Below are positions 9,235 through 16,301 of a stretch of 64,000 bases of DNA, in pieces. The notes below the pieces were generated by a model. That model worked only from the letters and a program-made list of their open reading frames with translations. It made no database searches and was not told the DNA's origin. Numbering within the stretch: the first letter of the stretch is position 1; each line of letters starts with the position of its first letter. This stretch comes from Myxococcota bacterium. GTDB lineage: Bacteria > Myxococcota_A > Bradymonadia > UBA7976 > UBA1532. A program made the position numbers and the translations under genes. The stretch spans positions 1 to 64,000 of the forward strand of contig CAUJDF010000090.1 of the NCBI GenBank assembly GCA_963169045.1. Reading direction: 5' to 3'.

Positions 9235-10389
9235 ATGAGCGCCGACCTCGAAAGCTGCCCGCGGTGCCGCGCCCCGGTCGGCGCCGACCTCACCCACTGC
9301 GGTCACTGCGGCCTGTCGCTGCCGACCGGCGGCGAGGTCCCCGAGGCGTGGATCGGCCGCACCGTGGCCGGCAAGTACGCGCTCGAAGAGGTGCTCGGCG
9401 TCGGCGGCATGGGCATGGTCTTCCGTGCCCGGCGCGTGCTCGTCGGCGACTGCGTGGCGCTGAAGGTGCTCTATCCGCGCTTCCTCGAGAGCCCGCTGCA
9501 GCGCAAGCTCTTCCACGACGAGGCGGTGGCGGCGGCGCGCCTCGCGCATCCCAACGTGGTCACCGTCTTCGACGCCGACCTCACCGGCGACGGGGGCGTG
9601 GCCTACATCGCGATGGAGCTGCTCGACGGCGCGCCGCTCAAGCGGCTGCTGCGCGACCGGGCGCCCTTGCCGCCGGCCGAGGCGCTGCCGATCTTCATCC
9701 AGGTCTGCGAGGGCCTCGCGGCGGCCCACGACGCGCGGGTGATCCACCGCGACCTCAAGCCGGACAACATCTTCCTGCAGACTCTGCCCGACGGGCGCGT
9801 CCGCGTGAAGCTCGTCGACTTCGGCATCGCGGCCATGCTCGACGTCGACGGCCACGAGGAGCAGCGGCGGCTGATGGGCACGCTGCGCTACATGGCGCCG
9901 GAGCAGTGCCGCGGCGAGCCGCTCGGCCCCCAGGCCGACCTGTACGCGCTCGGCGTGGTGCTCTACGAGGCGCTGACGCGGCGCCGGGCCACCGGGCGCA
10001 CGGTGTCGGCCATCCTCAACGACGTCGTGGTGCCGCCGAACCACCTGCTCGAGGCCGACCGGACGCTGCCGCGCGACCTCGAGGCGCTCGTGTTGCGGCT
10101 GCTGGCCAAGTCGCCGGCGAAGCGGCCGGCGTCGGCCGTCGAGACGCGGGAGGCCTTCCAGGCGTGCCTGGCCTCGCTCGGGGGGGCCGCGCCGGTCGCA
10201 CGGCGCGAGTCTGCGGCCCCGGTGAGCGCGCCGGCACCGCCCGCGCCCGCGCCACCGGCGCTCGCGCCCGTGATGTCACCGCCCGCCCGGTCCGCCGCGC
10301 CATCCCGCTCGGTGCTGTGGATCGGCCTTCTGCTCGCCGGCTTCGCAGGTGTCGCCGGCGGCGTGGTCTGGACGCTGCTGACCCCTTGA
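9235..10389 (+). CDS. Ser/Thr protein kinase with N-terminal zinc ribbon
   Basis: A 384-residue kinase. Two CxxC pairs (CPRC 8-11, CGHC 22-25) form a zinc-ribbon-like head. The Hanks domain (about 47-315) keeps all key residues: GVGGMGMVF, Lys77 (VALKVL), HRDLKPDN (171-178) and DFG (195-197). A Pro/Ala linker leads to a C-terminal membrane helix (about 359-382) with almost nothing outside, so it probably senses through the zinc ribbon or the membrane. Transcription likely starts at the shared -10 element, with a leader of a few bases. Its stop overlaps the TTG start of the next gene. Confidence 0.94.
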   Translation: MSADLESCPRCRAPVGADLTHCGHCGLSLPTGGEVPEAWIGRTVAGKYALEEVLGVGGMGMVFRARRVLVGDCVALKVLYPRFLESPLQRKLFHDEAVAAARLAHPNVVTVFDADLTGDGGVAYIAMELLDGAPLKRLLRDRAPLPPAEALPIFIQVCEGLAAAHDARVIHRDLKPDNIFLQTLPDGRVRVKLVDFGIAAMLDVDGHEEQRRLMGTLRYMAPEQCRGEPLGPQADLYALGVVLYEALTRRRATGRTVSAILNDVVVPPNHLLEADRTLPRDLEALVLRLLAKSPAKRPASAVETREAFQACLASLGGAAPVARRESAAPVSAPAPPAPAPPALAPVMSPPARSAAPSRSVLWIGLLLAGFAGVAGGVVWTLLTP

Positions 10390-11132
10390 ACGACCACCCG
10401 ATCCCGAACCCCGACGTGCACGTCGTCCTCTGCTCGCCCGAGGATCCGCGCAACATCGGCGCCGCCATCCGCGCCGTCGCCAACCATGGCCTCGGCAGCC
10501 TGCGCATGGTGCGCGCCGAGCCGCCCGATCCCGAGGATCTCTTCCACTTCTCGGCGGGTGGCGCCCTGGCGGTGCCGGTCGCGCGCTTCGCGACGCTCGA
10601 CGAGGCCATCGCCGACTGCCGCCTCGTGCTCGGGACGAGCCGGCGCCCGCGGACGCCAAACGCGCCCCAGGTGTGGCCCGCGGCCGGCCTGCGCGCGCGC
10701 CTGCCCGCCGACACGCGCGTGGCGCTGCTGTTCGGCACCGAGCGCACCGGCCTCACGCGCGAGGAGCTCGACCGCTGCGACGCCGTCGTCGCCGTGCCCA
10801 CCGAGGACCGCATGCCCTCGCTGAACCTCAGCCACGCCGTCGCCTGCCTCGGCTACGAGTTGGGGCGGCCGGAGCGCGCCGAGTCCGGGCCGGTGGCGGC
10901 GGTGGAACGGCCGCGCGCGACCGCCGCGGCGCGCGAGGCCTTCTTCGCGCGGGTCGGGGAGATCGTGGCCGAGCTCGGCTATCCGCCGGGCCGCACGCCC
11001 GAGGTGTTCGTGCGCAAGCTGCGCCGCGTGCTCGAGCGCGCCAACCTCTCGCAGCCCGAGCTCGGCGTGCTGGCCGGCGTCTTCGTCGAGATGCAGCGCC
11101 TCGGCCGCCTGACCCGGCGCCGCGACGACTGA
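10386..11132 (+). CDS. trmJ: TrmJ-type tRNA 2'-O-methyltransferase (SpoU superfamily)
   Basis: A 248-residue SPOUT enzyme predicted to 2'-O-methylate tRNA position 32 (Cm/Um32) using SAM. The three SpoU motifs are visible: EDPRNIGAAIRA near the N-terminus, LLFGTERTGLT in the middle and PSLNLSHAVA at the knot, followed by a helical extension as in TrmJ; the length equals that of TrmJ. The TTG start (10386-10388) overlaps the kinase stop (TTGA), matching the coupling used elsewhere in this window, and no better start exists. An alternative is the general TrmH family. Confidence 0.85.
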   Translation: MNDHPIPNPDVHVVLCSPEDPRNIGAAIRAVANHGLGSLRMVRAEPPDPEDLFHFSAGGALAVPVARFATLDEAIADCRLVLGTSRRPRTPNAPQVWPAAGLRARLPADTRVALLFGTERTGLTREELDRCDAVVAVPTEDRMPSLNLSHAVACLGYELGRPERAESGPVAAVERPRATAAAREAFFARVGEIVAELGYPPGRTPEVFVRKLRRVLERANLSQPELGVLAGVFVEMQRLGRLTRRRDD

Positions 11133-11168
11133 CACGGTCGACGGAGATGAGCGTTCGTCATGGGCCGT

Positions 11169-12557
11169 TCACGCGCGGTGCACGCGCCAGTGGAACATCA
11201 CGCAGGTGGCCGACGCGGCGACGTTGAGGCTGTCGATCACGCCGTACATGGGGATCTCGACGAGGAGATCGGCGGCTGAGCGCAGAGCGGCGGGCAGGCC
11301 GGTGTCCTCGGCGCCGACGACGAAGAGCGGGCTCGGAGGGTAGGGGGCCCGGTGGTAGGGCACGCTGCGGGGCGTCTGCTGCAACCCCACGATCTGGTAG
11401 CCGCGCTCGCGCGCCGTGCGCACGAGGGCCGCGGCGTCGGCGACCGCGTGCACCGGGATGACGCGATCGGTGCCGCGCGCCGGCGTGGAGAAGAGGTCGC
11501 CGCGCCCGACGAGGAACACCGCTTCGAGGCCGGCGGCCTCCGCGCTGCGGACGGCGACGCCCAGGTTCACGTCGATGCGCGTGTGGCAGAGGGCGAGCGC
11601 GGCGTGCAGCCGCGGGACCGGCGCGACGGCGTCGTCGGGGCTCAGGCCGTACGGCGGGCGCGCCGAGGGCGCGTTGGCCCGCGCGTGGGGCGCGAGGCGC
11701 TCCTCGGGGCGCGCGAAGTCGCCGGCGAGGGCGCGGGCCGCCGTCCAGCGGACGGCGGGGTCGGCATCGGCGGCGAGCGCGGCGAGCGCCGGGTCGTCGG
11801 GCAGGAGGCCGCGGGCGGCGGCGGCGCGCACGCGCGGATCGGGATCGGCGGCGAGGGCGGCCGTGGCCTCGCCGAGGCGCGCGAGGTGCCACGCGGCGAC
11901 GACGCGGTGCTCGGTGGCGAGGAGGGCGCGCAGCGTCGCGGGATCGGCGAGGTGGTCCAGCGCCGCGTCCACGCCGGCCTGCGCCGCGGCGACGACGGCG
12001 GGCGAGGCGGGGGCGGCCGCGGCGAGGGCGCGCAGCAGGCCCTCGGGCGCGGGGTCGTGGTGCGCCACCGCCTCGGCGAGGACATCCGCGGGCGGTGAGG
12101 CGCCGCGCTCCGCCAGCGCCTGGGCGGCGTGGGTCGCGACGCCGGGATCGGGGTCGAGCAGCGCCGTGACGAGGGCCGCCTCGGGCGCGCGCGCGCTCGC
12201 CGCGTGGCGCCGCACCGACGCCTCGGGATCGGCGAGGCCGTCGGCCAGCGCCGGCTCGTCCCCGGCGGCGAGGATGCCGAGCAGGCGCGCGGCGGCGGCG
12301 CGCACCCGCGCCGACAGCGCGCGATCGCGCAGCGTCGCGGCGAGGTGAGGCCGCACGCGGTCCGGGCGCGCCTCGGAGAGGATGCGCGCCGCCCGGCGCC
12401 GCGTCTGCCGGTGCGCCGCGTCGAGCGCGGCGACGAGGAGGCGCAGCGTCGCGTCGTCGGCCTGCCGCGCCACGCGGCCGCGCGCCCGGTCCCGCTCGAC
12501 CGGATCGGCCTCGTAGAGCGCGGTGTCGACATCCTCGGCGAGGCTGGGCGGCGTCAC
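11169..12557 (-). CDS. HEAT-repeat protein fused to a SpoU RNA methyltransferase
   Basis: A 462-residue protein. Residues about 1-290 are Ala-rich HEAT-like helical repeats (units such as DPDPRVRAAAARGLL). The C-terminal 160 residues are a SPOUT methyltransferase with IDVNLGVAVRSAEAAGL, LFVVGAEDTGLP and SLNVAASAT motifs, so SAM binding at a trefoil knot and 2'-O-ribose methylation of an RNA are predicted. HEAT repeats could recruit a protein or the RNA. The GTG start overlaps the stop of the upstream DUF1338 gene by 4 nt (GTGA). The target RNA cannot be told from sequence. Confidence 0.85.
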   Translation of the reverse strand: MTPPSLAEDVDTALYEADPVERDRARGRVARQADDATLRLLVAALDAAHRQTRRRAARILSEARPDRVRPHLAATLRDRALSARVRAAAARLLGILAAGDEPALADGLADPEASVRRHAASARAPEAALVTALLDPDPGVATHAAQALAERGASPPADVLAEAVAHHDPAPEGLLRALAAAAPASPAVVAAAQAGVDAALDHLADPATLRALLATEHRVVAAWHLARLGEATAALAADPDPRVRAAAARGLLPDDPALAALAADADPAVRWTAARALAGDFARPEERLAPHARANAPSARPPYGLSPDDAVAPVPRLHAALALCHTRIDVNLGVAVRSAEAAGLEAVFLVGRGDLFSTPARGTDRVIPVHAVADAAALVRTARERGYQIVGLQQTPRSVPYHRAPYPPSPLFVVGAEDTGLPAALRSAADLLVEIPMYGVIDSLNVAASATCVMFHWRVHRA

Positions 12558-13369
12558 CGGCGGTCCGTGCTCTGGAACAGGCGGTCCGCGGAGCCCTCGA
12601 CGAAGCCGGTGAAGAGCGTCCCGTCGGGGCGCGGGTAGCGGCGCGCGAGCTCGTAGTAGCAGCCGGGGAGGCGGCGCCGCCCGTCGTCGAAGGCCACCTC
12701 GACCTCGCCGCCCGGCGTCGAGGACTGCTCGAGCAGCGCCGCGGGCGAGCCCTTGATCTCGCCGCCCGCCGTGCTCAGCGGGACGCCGTGCGCGCGCAGG
12801 AACGCGTTGAGCGTGGCCAGGTCGTCGAACGTCCGCAGCGCGTTGACGCGGACGGTGAAGTGGTTCGGCACGTAGCCGAACGCCGCGAGCCAGCCGGCGT
12901 ACTCGCTCTCCGCCGCCAGCGTTTCGTAGTCGGCGACCGAGAGGTGCCAGGGCCGACCCAGCAAGGGCAGCGCGTCGGTCGCGGGCACCTGCGCGACGAG
13001 GCGGTCGACGACGGCGCGGAACGCGGGCGAGAACGCCTCGAGCCGCAGCTCGCTGACGAAGACGAGCGGCAGGTCGGGGCTCGGCGGCTCGTAATGTCGC
13101 GCGAACAAACGCTTTTCTGGAAAGCGGTACGTGTCGGCCGCGCGGTAGCCGCGCGCGACGAAGGGCTGCGCGAGCGCGTCCAGGTCCACGCCGGGGGCGG
13201 CGAAGGTGCGGAACGCCACGTGGTCGTTCTGGACGCGCTCGCCGCGTGCCTCGAGCAGGCGGTGGATGACCGGCGCCCACGGGCTGACCGGCAGGTAGGC
13301 CGCCCAGAGGCAGGCGAACCACGCGGCGAGATCGCGCGGCGCCGCCGGGGATGGGGTAGGCTCGTGCAT
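12554..13369 (-). CDS. DUF1338 protein, 2-oxoadipate dioxygenase/decarboxylase-like
   Basis: A 271-residue protein with the DUF1338 hallmark NDHVAFRTF (His50, Arg54). Characterised members (HglS/YdcJ) are Fe(II) enzymes that turn 2-oxoadipate into 2-hydroxyglutarate in lysine breakdown. By comparison with that family, His50, His170 (PNHFTVRVN) and Glu240 (CYYELARRY) are plausible metal ligands; that is inference. It is shorter than HglS itself, so the substrate may differ. The gene diverges from 13399 with 29 nt between the start codons and is translationally coupled to the HEAT-SpoU gene. Confidence 0.82.
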   Translation of the reverse strand: MHEPTPSPAAPRDLAAWFACLWAAYLPVSPWAPVIHRLLEARGERVQNDHVAFRTFAAPGVDLDALAQPFVARGYRAADTYRFPEKRLFARHYEPPSPDLPLVFVSELRLEAFSPAFRAVVDRLVAQVPATDALPLLGRPWHLSVADYETLAAESEYAGWLAAFGYVPNHFTVRVNALRTFDDLATLNAFLRAHGVPLSTAGGEIKGSPAALLEQSSTPGGEVEVAFDDGRRRLPGCYYELARRYPRPDGTLFTGFVEGSADRLFQSTDRR

Positions 13370-13398
13370 CGCCGCACTCTAACACCGCCGGGGCTCGG

Positions 13399-15012
13399 AT
13401 GAGGTCGCTACCGCTGGTCGCTCTGCTGTGGGCGACGGCCGCCGTCGCGCAGCCGCTGCCGGACATCCCGGCGGCGCTGGAGCGCGAGCACACGCTGGCC
13501 GTGGCCGGGGTCGAGGACCTGGCGGCCGCAGCCCAGCGCGCCGAGGGCGTGCCGGCGATCGTCGAGGCGGCGCTGCGTGACGACGGCGCCGCCGACGCGG
13601 GCCTGCGCGCGGTCGTGAAGGCGCTCTGGCCCGACGCGGCGGCGCTCCCGCTCGAGCCGGCGCGCGCCGCGCTCGGCCGGCTCGCCGACGCGCTGGCGCC
13701 GCCGGAGAGCGCGGACGGCGCGGGCATCGACGTCCGCCGGCGCGAGGAGTGGGCGCGCATCGGCGTCGATCCCGTCGCGGGCCTGGCGGTGGTGGTCGAC
13801 GCGCGCCTCACGGTGGCGACCGAGGGCGGCGCCTCGCGGCCGCTGCCGGTGCTGCTGGTGGGGCAGGGCAACGCCGAGCGCCTCCTCGGCCACGTCGCCG
13901 CGCGCATGGGCGGCACGGCGCAGCGGGTGGCGATCCGCGGGCGCGTGGAGCACTGGCGCCTCGCCGACCGCCTCGACCTGTTCGCCGGCAGCCGCGAGAC
14001 GCACCTCGCGCTGCTCGATCCCGGGCCGACGGGCGGGCGCCCCGGCGTGATGGAGGCGTTCGACGCGTTCCTCGCGGGGACGGGCGCCGGCCTGGGACGC
14101 GACGCCGACTTCCGGCAGGCGCTCGACGGGATGGGACCGCCGCCGCGCCTGTATGCCTTCGCGACGCAGCGGTTCGGCCTGCTGTTCGCACCGGCCGGGA
14201 TGTGGAGCGCCGCGCGCGCCGCGGCGTTGTTCGCAGCGCCCGGCCGCGTCGGCGGGCGGCTCCTCGTGTCGGCGTCCGCCGGCGAGACGCGGCCCCCGCC
14301 CGCGTTCGCTCGGTTCCTGCCCGCCAACGGTTGGGTGGGGCACGCGGCGAGCGTGGATCCGCGCTGGCTGGCGCCGGTGCTGGCCGCGGGCGACGTCTCC
14401 GCCGGCGATGTGGCGGCGGTGCTGACGGGCCACGTCGCGATCGCGGGCGATCCGGCGACGATGCGCCTGCTCTCCGCGCGGAGCGAAGGGCGCTGGCTGC
14501 TGCAGTTCGGCTACACCTCGGGCGAGGCGGCGGACCGTCTCCTCGACCGGCTGCAGTCCGCCATCGGAGGGCGCGCCCCGCTGCGCAGCGCAGGCGGCCG
14601 CCCGACGCGCGCCGTCCGCCTCGCCGGCCGCGACGCCGTCGCCGCGCGTTCGGGGCCGGTGTTGCTCTTCGCCGCGGATGTCGAGACGCTGAACGCCGCC
14701 GTGGCGCGCGCCGCCCTGGACCGCGCCGTCGGCGAGAACCTCGTGGAGACGTCGTCCGGCCGTGCGCTGCGCGAGCACGCCGCCTACACGCTCTTCGGCG
14801 ACCTCCTGCCCGCGCTGCAGCAGGCGCGCATCGCCGGGGGCAGCGATCCGGCCGCCGCGCGCCTCGCCGCCGCGCTCGAGACGCTGCGTGGCCCCGATCA
14901 CCTGCTGGCGCGGGTGCTGATCGAGCCGGGCGCGCTGCGCCTCGACGCCGATCCGCTCGCCGGCGCCGCGCTGCTCGGCGTCGCCGCGCGCCTCGCGGGC
15001 GCCCTGAAGTAG
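13399..15012 (+). CDS. secreted or periplasmic protein of unknown function
   Basis: A 537-residue protein with an N-terminal signal peptide (MRSLPLVALLWATAAVAQ). The mature part is Ala-rich with alternating strands and helices and no transmembrane helix at the C-terminus. No catalytic motif is recognised. In size and layout it recalls large periplasmic proteins such as the lipoprotein at 33495-35267, but no clear sequence match is visible. An A/T-rich TCTAAC hexamer (13378-13383) lies 15 nt before the ATG. It converges with the phosphorylase gene, with 5 nt between the stops. Confidence 0.75.
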   Translation: MRSLPLVALLWATAAVAQPLPDIPAALEREHTLAVAGVEDLAAAAQRAEGVPAIVEAALRDDGAADAGLRAVVKALWPDAAALPLEPARAALGRLADALAPPESADGAGIDVRRREEWARIGVDPVAGLAVVVDARLTVATEGGASRPLPVLLVGQGNAERLLGHVAARMGGTAQRVAIRGRVEHWRLADRLDLFAGSRETHLALLDPGPTGGRPGVMEAFDAFLAGTGAGLGRDADFRQALDGMGPPPRLYAFATQRFGLLFAPAGMWSAARAAALFAAPGRVGGRLLVSASAGETRPPPAFARFLPANGWVGHAASVDPRWLAPVLAAGDVSAGDVAAVLTGHVAIAGDPATMRLLSARSEGRWLLQFGYTSGEAADRLLDRLQSAIGGRAPLRSAGGRPTRAVRLAGRDAVAARSGPVLLFAADVETLNAAVARAALDRAVGENLVETSSGRALREHAAYTLFGDLLPALQQARIAGGSDPAAARLAAALETLRGPDHLLARVLIEPGALRLDADPLAGAALLGVAARLAGALK

Positions 15013-15017
15013 CGGGC

Positions 15018-16301
15018 CTACTCGACGCGCTCGAGGACGAGGGGCAGGGGAGCGGGCGCCTCGTCGCCGATCAGGAAGGCGTCGGAGAGCCGCGCGTGGC
15101 ACGCGTCGAGGCCGACGCCGTCGTGGTGGACGAAGAGGAGGGGCTCGCCGCGCGCGACGCGGTCGCCGACGCGCTTCTCGAGGACGAGGCCGACGCCGGG
15201 CGCGATCGCGTCCTCCTTGCGCGCCCGGCCGGCACCGAGGCACATCGCGCCGACGCCGACGGCGCGCGCATCGATGGCGGTGACGTAGCCGTCGCGCGGC
15301 GCCGCGAACGGCGTGACGTGGGCGGCGCGCGGCAGCCGGTCCGGGTCGTCGACCGTCCGCGGATCGCCGCCCTGCGCCTCGACCACCTGGCGGAAGCGCG
15401 CCAGGCCCCGCCCGTCGTCGAGCGCGCGCCGCGCCTCCGCCGGATCGGCGCCGCCGAGTCGCAGCATCTCCTCGGCGAGGGCCAGCGTCAGCGCCCGGAT
15501 GTCGGCGGGCCCGCCGCCGCGCAGCACCTCGATCGACTCGCGCACCTCCAGCGCGTTGCCCACCGTGCGACCGAGCGGCTGGCTCATGTCGGTGAGCAGC
15601 GCGACGACCTTCTTCCCCATGCCGTTGCCGATGGCGACCATCGTCTCGGCGAGGCGCCGCGCCTCGGGGACCGTGCGCATGAACGCGCCGCTGCCCACCT
15701 TCACGTCGAGCACCAGCGCGTCGATGCCCTCCGCGAGCTTCTTCGACATGATCGAGCTGGCGATCAGCGGGATCGAAGGCACGGTGCCGGTCACGTCGCG
15801 CAGCGCGTACAGGCGGCGGTCGGCCGGCGCGATCTCTTCGGTCTGGCCGATGAGCGAGATGCCGAGCGTCGCCACCATCTCGCGGAATCGCTCGACCGGC
15901 AGGCGCGTGCTGAAGCCGGGGATGCTCTCGAGCTTGTCGAGCGTGCCGCCGGTGTGTCCGAGGCCGCGGCCGCTCACCATCGGCACGCGCACGCCGCAGG
16001 CGGCGACGAGCGGCGCCAACGGCAGGCTGATCTTGTCGCCGACGCCGCCGGTGCTGTGCTTGTCGACCTTGGCGCCGGGGATGTCGGAGAAGTCGAGGAC
16101 CTCCCCCGAGCGCAGCATCGCGTCCGTCCAGGCGGCGAGCTCGTCTGCGTCCATGCCGCGCAGGAAGATGGCCATCAGCAGCGCGGCCATCTGGTAGTCG
16201 GGCACGGCGTCGCGGGTGTAGGCGTCGATCAGCGTCCGGATCTCGTCGCCGGTGAGCTGGCCTCCGTCCCGCTTGCGCTCGATGAGGTCGACGACCCTCA
16301 T
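15018..16301 (-). CDS. deoA: thymidine or pyrimidine-nucleoside phosphorylase
   Basis: A 427-residue cytoplasmic enzyme that phosphorolyses pyrimidine (deoxy)nucleosides to base and (deoxy)ribose 1-phosphate in salvage. The phosphate-binding signature KHSTGGVGDK (81-90), SGRGLGHTGGTLDKLE and SSIMSKKLAEG (about 181-191) are intact, and a C-terminal biotinyl-like domain follows. Length is typical. Sequence alone does not decide between thymidine phosphorylase (deoA) and the broader pdp type. Its ATG overlaps the stop of the FrzS-like gene (ATGA, 4 nt). Confidence 0.93.
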   Translation of the reverse strand: MRVVDLIERKRDGGQLTGDEIRTLIDAYTRDAVPDYQMAALLMAIFLRGMDADELAAWTDAMLRSGEVLDFSDIPGAKVDKHSTGGVGDKISLPLAPLVAACGVRVPMVSGRGLGHTGGTLDKLESIPGFSTRLPVERFREMVATLGISLIGQTEEIAPADRRLYALRDVTGTVPSIPLIASSIMSKKLAEGIDALVLDVKVGSGAFMRTVPEARRLAETMVAIGNGMGKKVVALLTDMSQPLGRTVGNALEVRESIEVLRGGGPADIRALTLALAEEMLRLGGADPAEARRALDDGRGLARFRQVVEAQGGDPRTVDDPDRLPRAAHVTPFAAPRDGYVTAIDARAVGVGAMCLGAGRARKEDAIAPGVGLVLEKRVGDRVARGEPLLFVHHDGVGLDACHARLSDAFLIGDEAPAPLPLVLERVE

